This document shows, piece by piece, positions 10,988 through 22,600 of a stretch of DNA of 30,330 nt. Origin of the DNA: Phoronis australis. Taxonomy: Eukaryota > Phoronida > Phoronidae. The first letter of the stretch is position 1. The number at the start of each line of letters is the position of its first letter. The stretch lies in NCBI GenBank assembly GCA_002633005.1, contig NMRA01001235.1:6822-37151 (forward strand), in the 5' to 3' direction. The notes beneath the pieces are model-generated. The model was not told where the DNA came from and did not search any database. It saw only the letters and a program-made list of their open reading frames with translations. Both the position numbers and the translations under genes were made by a program.

Positions 10988-11233
10988 CATGAAATAGGTC
11001 GTGACCTATGTTCGAGTAGCATTTCAGCGAGCACTTGCTGGTAAATCCGACTATTATTAACGATTGGTTTAGACATCTTGTCTATTTACATTGCGTCGAG
11101 ACAATAGACAAATTGAAGAGGTCGGTCGACCAAGAGATTTTAATAATAGTTGTAACAATACATGCCACCATCTCGAGCAATTTAGTTAAGTCATTTACAA
11201 GTGAATCTATGGCAGCGTATCTGGGGACTTGTG

Positions 11234-11368
11234 CAGGGGCGGATCCAGGATTTTGAGGTGGGGGGGCAATTAGACAGCATTTTGCCCGTCAGACATTCGC
11301 ACCCCCGAACTGCCTAATGGAATCTGTAGTATTTTAGGGGGCATGGCCCCCTTCTAAATCCGCCACTG
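11234..11368. mobile_element. 135-bp MITE with CAGKGGCGGAT terminal repeats and TTGTG duplication
   Basis: Left end CAGGGGCGGATCCAGGATTT; right end, on the reverse strand, CAGTGGCGGATTTAGAAGGG. TTGTG flanks both ends exactly (11229-11233 and 11369-11373). The CAGTGGCGGAT end is common among hAT-like MITEs in animals, but the visible duplication is 5 bp and not 8 bp, so the superfamily is uncertain. G- and C-rich runs inside (GGGGGGG, GGCCCCC) fit a hairpin-forming element. Confidence 0.75.
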
Positions 11369-14300
11369 TTGTGCATCGGCTGCATCATGCATGTACCTGG
11401 CTAGAGTTCAATAACGCCAGGACCATCCTCAAAATTTAACCAAATCTCGCGTTCCAATTTAATACACGGCACTGATGATATCTTACGTAATCTCGCGAAG
11501 TCTTGCTTTTTTAGCAAGAGGGTTACTGAGCTTGGCTACCTTGAATTGATCTTTAAAACACTTGGTTTAGTGCAGTAGGCTATGGCCTGTGAGCTGAGGA
11601 GTCATAGAGTCCGACACGAGACAATAAATACAAGCGGACCCATAGAATTCTGTAGTGGTTGAACTGACGTGAAATGAAATCAATCTGGATAGTATGCCAA
11701 AGAAAGGCCGAATGTCGATTCAAATTCAAATGCTACAGCCCAAGACTCCGTGATCACCCACTTTTTAAGAACAGGATTGTGTAGCCGTCACGTGAGTAAC
11801 TGTATGAAACAATATACAACTGTTAAGGAAAGTCGGCTTGGGATGGTACGTCATCGTTTGACGGTATACTTAATTGGTCACTTATGCTGGAACTAGAAGT
11901 CAAGTAATAAGAGTCATGTCTTAGAACACATTTATTTATGAAGCGAACACCAACACTACAGCAAGCAACAGGAATGCATCCCCTAACAGCAAAACAAATA
12001 CACAGCGTCTGAGTGGATTGTTTAATAAAGACGAATAACGACAAAGTGGTAAATTTTGCATCTTTTGGGTCAGCAGCTGTTTTTAGACGAATATATATTT
12101 TTGGCAGCATGAAGACCATGTGCGCACGCACTGCCTTCAAAAATGATCTCGATGAAAAGGTCACATTTATTCAGGGTACAGAAAAACATGCTATAAGGTT
12201 GACGGACCAAACTTGTTTCTCGACCATCAAAATGGACAGATTGGATAAGACGCATGGTTATCTGGAAGTCAACCTGCAAAACCCATGTGCTAGTCGTCTT
12301 AGTTACGAACAAGCCAGTCTCAGAAACAAGATGGTTCCGCTTGGCTGTGGGTAAATGCATTTATCAACGACAAAATAGCGTACCCTAAAAGCATCTCGAA
12401 CTATCTCTGCCCGGTTTCTTGAAAACTTAAAGGAGTATCACCGGCACAAGTGCTGTCACATTTTCTGAACATGCAGCGCGGCCAGTGTTATCACATAAAT
12501 CGAACTTGCGAATTGACAAGTTCCATGAAACACGGATACAGAACTGCCTGATCAGAAGTTGGCGATCAAGCATTTTTAGCTGTTTTATTCTACAGTTCCA
12601 GCTTCCAGCAGCACACGGATGAGAGTGGGACATGCGAATTAGTTTGTGGTAGAGCTAACAATATCAGCTGAACACAGGACTGTGACTATACATCAGAATA
12701 AACAAGCCCTAAGTGAAATATTCGTGAAGACGCCTTTAGTTTAAAATTTGCTACTTTGGCAACAAATTCAAAAGAATTGTCACTTGACATTGGCTACACA
12801 AATCATAAATCACGTTTTACATTTACATTAAGCTACAGGCTAAAAGGAAGCAGAAAAGTAATCTAACAAAAGCTCCCCAATTCTGAATGTTTAGCAAAAT
12901 GATCAGTTGACCACTCCAAAATCAGTGGTTGTCATTTCTTGTTATGGGTTGGTAAAGTTACTCATATTTGTAGTTTTCAATTCAAAAACAGTTTTCTTTT
13001 GGAAAAGAAAAATGTCTTCTGTCAAACACGGAGCTCCATGGTTTACACACGTTTTCAAAATGATGAAAATTTCCTAATCAAAATGATTTTTTTAAATTTT
13101 TCTTTAAAAAGAAAAAATCGGACTATTCATTGATGGTTCGCAATCCTCTTTAGGATTTTTGATGTAACTTCAATGTTACTCAATGACTCATCATCATTTG
13201 CAGAAATTTATTGTTGTGTGCTACAACCACAACTAAAATCTAACAATCATTATTAAAATGAAACAGAATGTTACATTGTCATATGCAACCACTCAATCAC
13301 TCTCAAAGAAAATGTCATAAATTTCTAAACACAATCATTTTTTTGCTTTAGCAAAACTAGGTAGATCTGTTACTTTTGCATCCACTCAATAGCCACTCCA
13401 TAGAAATCAACAGTACCCCTCACCAAGAATCTAACATGATATCTGCTGTGATTTCCTAAATGACAACTGCTCACGATCAACTCCTAAACAATGTAGTATT
13501 CACAAGGGTCAACTCTTGCGGTGCTTAAATGTGAAGCTAAACGAGGGTAACACAAAGAGCTGATCTGCACCAACTGTGTGCATTGCAAGTGCTGAAAATA
13601 TCTGGAGTGCTAATTTCTCAAACAATTCAGATTTCGTGTGAAAATAAAAGAAAAAAAATGATTTCACACAATAAGTTGAAATGAGAAATGGGCATGAAAT
13701 CCAGCTTTATAGAACAAATAGAGTTCACTTCATCAATTAACATTGAGTGAAAACTAAGCATGGAATATTAGGGTGCAGAGGCTAAGTCTCACAAATAAGG
13801 TACCGCACAACCCATGTCTCTCTTTTTTAGATAGATGTACTGCAAATTAAGAGCGGACAATCCACGCGTGCACCAAGGCGGGGATCAAGTGGCAAAGTGG
13901 GCAAAAAGGACCTCTACAGAGAAACGAAGAGTCCAAAAGAGTAGAAAACGAGACAAAAGTCCACTAAAAAGTCAGGAACTACCAAAATTCGGTGAATGCA
14001 CAATTCACAGTTCTGAGCTTACCCGTATTTTTTCAGTAAAATGTCCACATTCTCAAATATTTGAGCCCCCCATTTTTTTAGGCTGGGTGCGCGCATGAAA
14101 TCATATTAAGTTAAATCCTGCCATTCTTCAGGATGTAACCATGTATGCTTGAACAGATACATCACAAGCACACACTGTTCAACAAGTTGTCAAACCAATC
14201 AGAATATCATTCTGAATATAATTAACATCTCATTATATTTGTAGCTGAACAATATTTCTCATTTTGTCTGTTTTTTTACTTCAACTTTATGTCGCCTCCT

Positions 14301-14724
14301 TTTAAACTGGTATCAAAACAATCGGTAAGACCAAGTTTCATAGAGGAACAAAGGAAATGGACGTCACCAGCTGTAGCAATATTTGCAAAACCATCACTGG
14401 TCCACCGTTTGTTTTGCGACAGGGCCTTGAACGGAATACAAACCCACAAAGAGAACATCTCTCATCAGCATTTCCACCAGGAACCTCAAACTACAGAAAA
14501 ATTGGTTTGATTTATGAAATCAGCAAACTATATTAATGAGTACAACTTTCAAAATGGGGGATAAGAAACAACTATGACACAATCTAAGTTCGCAGTTTTG
14601 GAAACATTCAACCACAAAAATAGCATGAAGGCTCTCTACCAAACTCCCTTCTGAAGTTTTTCTTTCAAATATATGGTTTACCCCAAAGTTGCTCATTTTC
14701 AATCAAAACTGCAATGGCTTGCTT
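11369..14724. other. Intergenic region downstream of the PARP-like gene; no recognisable gene
   Basis: Several 60-113-codon frames occur on both strands (largest 12013-12354 plus and 11823-12164 minus), but none shows a recognisable domain. The part just below 14724 should hold the PARP gene's 3' UTR. I see no canonical AATAAA on the minus strand between about 14100 and 14724. Confidence 0.45.
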
Positions 14725-15841
14725 TCACTGTATGCAGCATTCATCCTTCTTTATTGGAGCAGACGGATAAGACATAGGATATCCTGGGTAAGCTGCAGTG
14801 CTGGACTGTGGCTCATAGGGGTTATGGTAAATTGGCCTCGTAGCCAAGCCAACATTCAACCCACTGGCTGTATCTGCAACACTCACTGGGTTATTAAGGG
14901 AAGATACAGGGGTACCTAACTTGGACTTTCGTGGGGTAATGGCAGGTCTTCCCCCAGCACTAAGTGGAAGTGCTGACCTCTGTTGTTGGCTCTGTTCATT
15001 ACCAAGAACCTCACTTTTGACATTTTGACGACTTAGCGAGTGTGCTAATGGATTTCTTTCAGGGCTAACATTCTTCACCGTGTGAAGACTAATGGCATGT
15101 TCATTCCTGTCATTCAGTAGGGGATGTAAAATAGGGGCATGCGAGGTAACACGAGTGGAAGGGGTTTGACTTGGAATTACTTCCTTCACAGTCATTGTAG
15201 GGACATCGGACACTGGACTGGTCGGGGGAGCTGGACCGATTTGAACCGAGTTCCTCAAAAACTGGACCACAGGAATGCGGTTTCTCGCAGAACTACCTCC
15301 AAGCTGCTGGTCAATCTCTGAGTAAGGTGGTGGCATGTCCCCCACAAGGATATCATGGCCAGACGTAGCAACCTCACCAGAAACTTCTGCAGAAGTTGCA
15401 ATGGAGGAAGCGGGTTCTGGCATGGATTCAGACGTCAGCAATGGTGAGTCAGTGATGTCATTGACTGTATACTGTATAATATACTCGGGGTAACACTGCT
15501 GGCGCTCCGTTGCCATGTAAACACCAGGATTGGCAAAATCATCCAATACTGTGTGAACAGACGATGCCTGTGTACCAGATCCAACCAGACCCTGGGCAAC
15601 ACGGCCCACAAACATAAGCAGGGGGCCATCTGCTTTAGATGGCATTAAACGATGCATGAGGTGAGACGTTTTAGTAAAATAAACACCGGAACCCAGGTTA
15701 ACAAGGCCCTCGAGTTGCGGGCACTCAGACATGAAGTTGTTCTTCACAATAAAGTTGACCAAATGTTTGTCACATGACCAACCATAGAAAAGCCTTGTTT
15801 CAGTATTAGCGCCGCATGTCTGGGAGAGGTGCCGCCGTTTC
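14725..15841 (-). CDS. PARP12-like gene, last coding exon: PARP catalytic core, Pro-rich tail with PPPY, PSAP and CaaX-like end
   Basis: Acceptor TTTCTTACAG at 15842; stop TGA at 14725-14727; 371 whole codons. Residues 1-126 of the exon are the PARP core: LFYGWS replaces the LFHGT NAD-binding motif, GSGVYFTK keeps the second triad Tyr, and YPEYIIQY is the last core strand. The first triad residue (codon 15784-15786) is therefore Tyr instead of His, so I predict weak or no transferase activity, as in vertebrate ZAP. About 245 residues of Ser/Pro-rich, probably disordered tail follow. It contains PPPY (15322-15333), PSAP (14755-14766) and a final CCIQ (14728-14739). Tail function is inferred from motifs only. 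Confidence 0.9.
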
Positions 15842-18800
15842 CTGTAAGAAACGAGAAAAAACTGTCAATAGAATGGTTACACAAGTTTTACATTATACAT
15901 GACAAAAAATACAAATCACAACTTCTGGAACTTTCTGTGAAATAATCTTCTCGACAATGTGGACCAACCTGACTCCTACTGACTGAATGCTTCCGTGAAA
16001 AATTTGTTCACCTCTGTCGGTGTTCCCATAGACAACAACTACAAGGCCGAGGAGCATGGATTACACGACTTAAATGCATGGAAAATTGATTGATAGTGAA
16101 TTCCAGAAATTGCGATTGGTGATCTTTTCACATCTTGTTATTCACCAGAATGAATGATATTGTTCAACGTCTAAGCTTTAGATATGAAAAAATAGCAGTC
16201 GTCAGTTTAGAAGCAGGAACAAAAATTTGTTGAAGAGTGTTCACTGGCCTTTGTGGACATCCTTGGCCAAAAAATGTGTCATCTATATCCTTAAGTGGGT
16301 GACCACCTTAAGTGGGTGACCAATGGTCATCAAACGGCGATACTGTACACTCAAGTCCCATCACACATCTACATTTAAACCCTGATACGCTGAAAACCTG
16401 TAAACTTGTGATTTTTCTCTCTGTAGAACTGAATCTATGCAAAATATTGGCCTAACTGGGTCTACCTAAAAAGTTGCTGATTCCTGTAATAAAACATCCA
16501 TTTTTACCCCCAAGCGACTGTGCGTTTCTCTGGATGTTTATTACCACAATAACGCCTCAATTATCACAGCTGCAATCAGTATGAACAACTACTGAGGCAA
16601 AATGTACACTGCTGGTGAGCTTAAAACTCCATAATCTGTCCANATGAGGTGAGACGTTTTAGTAAAATAAACGCCGGAACCCAGGTTAACAAGGCCCTCG
16701 AGTTGCGGGCACTCAGACATGGAGTTGTTCTTCACAATAAAGTTGACCAAATGTTTGTCACATGACCAACCAAAGAAAAGCCTTGCTTCAGTATTAGCGC
16801 CGCATGTCTGGGAGAGGTGCCTCCGTTTCCTGTAAGAAACGAGAAAAAACTGTCAATAGAATGGTTACACAAGTTTTACATTATACATGACAAAAAATAC
16901 AAATCACAACTTCTGGAACTTTCTGTGAAATAATCTTCTCGACAATGTGGACCAACCTGACTCCTTCTACTGACTGAATGCTTCCGTGAAAAATTTGTTC
17001 ACCTCTGTCGGTGTTCCTAAATAGACAACAACAACAAGGCCGAGGAGCATGGATCACACGACTTAAATGCATGGAAAATTGATTGATAGTGAATTCCAGA
17101 AATTGCGATTGGTGATCTTTTCACATCTTGTTATTCACCAGAATGAATGATATTGTTCAACGTCTAAGCTTTAGGTATGAAAAAATAGCAGTCGTCAGTT
17201 TAGAAGCAGGAACAAAAATTTGTTGAAGAGTGTTCACTGGCCTTTGTGGACAACCTTGGCCAAAAAATGTGTCATCTGTATCCTTAAGTGGGTGACCACC
17301 TTAAGTGGGTGACCAATGGTCATCAAACGGCGATACTGTACACTCAAGTCCCATCACACATCTACATTTAAACCCTGATACGCTGAAAACCTGTAAACTT
17401 GTGATTTTTCTCTCTGTAGAACTGAATCTATGCAAAATATTGTCCTAACTGGGTCTACCTAAAAGTTGCCGATTCCTGTACTAAAACATCCATTTTTACC
17501 CCCAAGCGACTGTGCGTTTCTCTGGATGTTTATTACCACAATAACGCCTCAATTATTACAGCTGCAATCAGTATGAACAACTACTGAGGCAAAATGTACA
17601 CTGCTGGTGAGCTTAAAACTCCATAATCTGTCCAAATCAAACAATAAAGCAAAATATACCCGACTTAACAAAGCCACTACCAGGCTGCATCACTAAAGGT
17701 CAAATAACCAGTCCTGACCTTAATTTTGAATGCATTTTGAAGCCACAACGATGTAATTTCAAAGGTCATAAGTTCACAGTATATGCACATTAATGAAGTG
17801 CAACAAAATTGTTATATCTCCCTTGATGATTTCCAGGAAATAAGACTTTGGATTCACTCAAGTTGTTGCTGTTCATAAACCATTAATAGCCGATCAACAT
17901 CATAAACTTTTTCGTTTTCTGCTGATACCAATCTCCATAATTTACTTAAACGTGGTACATTTTACTTAAAGGTGATACATTTTACTTGAAGGTCATACAT
18001 TTTACTTGAAGGTGATACATTGTACTTGAAGGTCGTAAATTTTCCAATCACACTAACGGGACGATTTTCTTAACTATAAATTTAAACTTTGCCTTGAGCC
18101 TTTTCCTGGTCAAAAAAATGTCCACTGACATCCTGCTCCCATTTACCCATATTGTGAGCAATTAAGTGTTACCTGTCATAATCTCTCCACAGTTGGCGGT
18201 TAGAGATCTTCTGAACTTCTCGTATTGTAACCATACCAGCCGGCATGGATTCATGAAACATGTCACGTATTTGCCCAAACTCTTGCTGTTGCAACATAGA
18301 GAGAGTGGCACCTTCATCTCCATCATGGAACACAGGGTCAGGATAGCGTGATGTGAATGGAGCAGAGACAGTTGAGGCTGGAATGACCTGCTTGACTCTC
18401 GTGCTGACAGGATCTGCACTGGTCAGTAAAGAGGGACTGGTCAGTGAAGCTGAAGTGGCCAGTAAAGATGGACTAGTCAGTGAAGGTTGACTGGTAAAAG
18501 AAGGTGAACTGGTCAGTGAAACCTGCTTCAGAGCACCAACAATGCTTGGCTGAAACACGTCAGACGATTCCCCTCTGCAACAGATATACATTCACTATAA
18601 TAATTTGAAAACTATAATTTGATCACAGAACTAAAGTTGGTCAGCAAGTGTGAAGTTCACATGTTCTGCATTGTTGCAAGACAGAAACTATTAACACAGC
18701 AACTTTATAATTACTTGTCGCACTTTCATCTTCAGTGCCACTTTGGATCAAAGATAATTATAAAGTTGTGTTCAATTCTTGCTTAGTTAAAAAATAATGA

Positions 18801-19623
18801 TTTATGATCAACCGTGGCATCAAAGAAAGAATATCTATAATCACTTATTATATACTAAATATATTTGTTCCCACTACCGTGTTTATACTTTGCCNCTATA
18901 ATAATTTGAAAACTATAATTTGATCACAGAACTAAAGTTGGTCAGCAAGTGTGAAGTTCACATGTTCTGCAATGTTGCAAGACAGAAACTATTAACACAG
19001 CAACTTTATAATTACTTGTCGCACTTTCATCTTCAGTGCTACTTTGGATAAAAGATAATTATAAAGTTGTGTTCAATTCTTGCTTAGTTAAAAATAATGA
19101 TTTATGATCAACCGTGGCATAAAAGAAGGAATATCTATAATCACTTCTTATATACTAAATATATTTGTTCCCACTACCATGTTTATACTTTGCCTCCACC
19201 CCCACGTCACAGCCAACCCTCACCCTTCAATGCCCCACCCCCAAACTATACGTTCAGTCTCATCATGCAAATGCATGTACCTTTTCACAGACAACATACA
19301 ACTTGAATGTTTGGCTAAGTTCAGGTATATATACACACACCGTGACCTCTTACTCGCTTTCCCACTCCATTGCTACACCGTCACTCTCACCTTGCAAGCT
19401 CCTGTACCTCTTCAGGACTCACATACAGTGGTCGGCTGCGTATAGGCAGGCGTGTACCTGTCTCATCGTGCAAGAAGTACATCTCCTCAAAGTTCACCTC
19501 ATAGTGGTCGCCATCTGGTGAGCGGAACTTGTACTTTGCCTGACCCTCAGCATACTTCCTCTCCAACTCTTTCATAAAGGGACTACCTTCGTCTTCCTGT
19601 ATTAATGACACTTGGGTAAGCGC

Positions 19624-19672
<49 letters not shown>

Positions 19673-22600
19673 TGGTTTATGTCAACACAGAGCCTGGTTG
19701 AGTAGATAAAATTCAAAACAGCACCCCCTTTGAGATTATTTATTAATCGTTGCTATTTCACACATACTTGAATATGTGCCAATTCATTTCTCAGAAATTA
19801 ACCTATCACAAGCTCAATCCCATGCAATAAGTCAACAAACAAACAATAAGTTTCACCCGATGTGCTGTTTGACTGGTAAAATGGCGGCATGGAAACGAAG
19901 GTGTGTCAAGGATGCAGCGTTCTGATTCATTCGTTAACCTGTCACTCAAAATCCTGGCGATGGTTCATTGGCTGTTCAGATTCACATGAAACTTTAAGAT
20001 ATGATGCTGTTTCCTAAAACGCTATTATCAACTGCTTTTAAATGTTCTACTTTTGTATGTGGGGCTATCAAAAACTATAGGCATTTTATAATTCCCTAAT
20101 TATATCAAACAAAATGAAATTTAACTTCTCCACTTCTCAAACTAAAACAAGAACAACACACAGGGTTGAAATATGCCCATGACTTCAATGCGAACAATGA
20201 GCTTCTAGGTGTTTTTTATTAGTATCATAAAATGGCCACTAGATGGCGCAGAATACCTCAAAAGCATCCCAAAATGGGAAGATGTCGTAGCCTTTCGGCA
20301 AACAGAAAGCTATACTTGCTATATTTCATGCAAATCAGTAGTTGATTACAGAGGCGAACATGGAAAAACAAATTTCCATTAGGAAAAAAGCGACAGTTCA
20401 AGAAGTCCATCTAATGGGAATACACTTTCCAGACTTCCAAAAGATCTTGCTTGGGGGCTTAAGGAGAACCGCAGATACAAAAACTTTCACCAGCGGGCAG
20501 CAGAGTGGTTGAATTTCCACAATGAGCCTCTTAACGGTTAGGCGAATACATAAGGAGATGACTCCAAAAAATAACAAAACTGGCCACTAGGTGCATATCT
20601 TAAGAAATGAGCGTCTTCCTTGTTAGCGTATTATTCACAACAAAGGCAAACATAAAAACAAAAATTACAACAAAGGAGTACAGCGGTAGTCAGAACAATC
20701 CAAAAGTCTTAGGCAACCATAGTCTCATTTATAGTACAACACTTGCAAAGTTTCACGAAGATCCTTCAAAGGAGATACAGAAGAGGATGTAAAAAAAAGA
20801 CAAAATCACCACCTCCCCCGTCGGTACCAGAAAGATAGTCCTTGTGTAAACAGTTGAAAAAGTTACTTCCTTTAAGTGACTCATTTGATTATACATGCAG
20901 ATGCCAAAAACAAACTCGCAAAAATAAAAATGTCCACTAGGTGGTGGGAAAATACATCAGATCTGTACAAAAATGCAAGAGCAATGTCATCACCTTTACA
21001 GAAACCTATTTGCCAAATTTCAATCCAACAATCAACAGATATAGAGGCAAAATGAATGCAAGGAAAATAAAATTCCCACTTGGGGGCACAGCCGTAGTCG
21101 GATTATTGATCTGAAACAGGTCATAACCCGTCGTCAGTTGACAGGAGCACATCCGCAAAATTTCACAGTGGGTTACGAAAACACAGCCATTGACTCAAAA
21201 ATGCCACTAGGGGGCACCGAAGTAGTTAAACCTTTCCAAACATCAGTGTTATCTGTGGTCTTCTCATCAGAAACACATCTGGAGCCAAATGAATTTTTAC
21301 AAAGAACTTTCGAGCAAATTGGCAGATAGAGAGGCGGCTGCCAAAAACAGACTAGAAACTTTCAAAAATCACCACTAGGTTGCGCAGAAAATGTCATATT
21401 GTTAGAAGACAGGACAGCATTATCGTTTCCTCAATAAAAAACCTATTTGCCAAGTTTCATGAAAATCCAATAACAATGAACTCAGAAAATACACAAGAAA
21501 AAGTAAAAATATAAGAAACACACCAGTCGTTGGATTGATCTAAACATGTCAGGGCAGACACATGCTAAACTATGTGGGGCACGCATACTAATAACCAAAC
21601 GCATAACAATGGGAATGTCTCCTTATATTTGGGGACTATTTTAGTTCAGAGGTTGTTTCCAGAATTTTAGAAAATCATGTCAAAAGAAGACACTTTAGTG
21701 TCCCTACATAGTAAAAATAGGTTTGATTTCAATCCAAAGTTTTGCAGATGATCTTGGCAAAGTAAAAAAAGATTTAAATATTTCTTTTAATTAACTCCCA
21801 TTATCAAACCCATGATACAAAATATGCTTTTGTTTTCATAAATGAAACACTGTTTAGGGGTTCATTTACACTAATTCCATTGCCACGCATGTGTTCTTAG
21901 AGACTCTCAACCTTTGACCCCTTCTACCAAGCAAAACAGATACGTTTGAAAACTTGGGATGACAGTGGGCCAAGTGCACTATTGCAAAATATGATTTACA
22001 GTCACGACAAGGAACTTGGGGTTTACTAAACGTTTTTTGCAACAACATTAGTTGTATATGAAACAAATCAATAACTTCCTGTGCTGTCCATAGCTATTAG
22101 AAGATCAAGCTGAGCAGAGCTTCAGTTTTATGGACAATTCCACCAGGGTGTTAACGTTTGTTACAGTGTGACACACCGACTACTCACACCTGCACCTGGC
22201 ATGAGCAAGTCTGTATACTTCTGTATCAAGACATATTGAATGGGAAAGTGCTTCTATTAGCCACGATTGGGTGAATTTGAAAGGAACTTCACCGGATTTA
22301 AAAATTGGAATACTCCTGACACCAAAAGCAGCTTTTACCCTAGACAAGTACCACCATCTGAGCTTAGCCTGCACGGCTGGAGTAGGGCCACCATACGCTG
22401 AAAGCTTTCCAGAAAATATATGTCTCACAGTGACTAAGTCACCAACCTCATGTTGCTAGAAGTACCTTTACAGGTAAACATTGTAACCACAATCAACATT
22501 TTTTTAAAGTAGCCCTTCTCTCTGTCAAAGAAATGGAAGACTGAACGTTTTTGATGTGAATGTGCTCAGGGTGAAACAACGGAAACGTAGAGGATTATGG

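Larger units (their letters stand above)
20220..21520. repeat. Diverged repeat array whose units carry a CTCF-like CCACTAG(R)KGGCRC motif
   Basis: Roughly 90-170-bp units with recurring phrases: GCCAAAAACA, then CCACTAGGTGGCGCAGAA or a variant, then TTTGCCAAGTTTCATGAAAATCC, then AGAGGC. Clear motif sites are at 20236, 20584, 20934, 21076, 21204 and 21372, with degenerate forms between. Sites 20236-20250 and 21204-21218 fit the CTCF core CCASYAGRKGGCRS at every position. The array fills much of the PARP intron between the two WWE2 exons. Related sequence recurs at the right edge of the window. CTCF binding is inferred from the motif only. Confidence 0.7.

Noticed and set aside
11823-12360. Overlapping 96-113-codon frames on both strands
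   Set aside because: No recognisable domain, signal or splice context on either strand, and overlap on both strands argues for chance openness.
22180-22428. 82-codon minus frame as an extra PARP exon
   Set aside because: The flanking WWE2 halves join in phase 0 with normal WWE spacing, and this frame would interrupt the domain.
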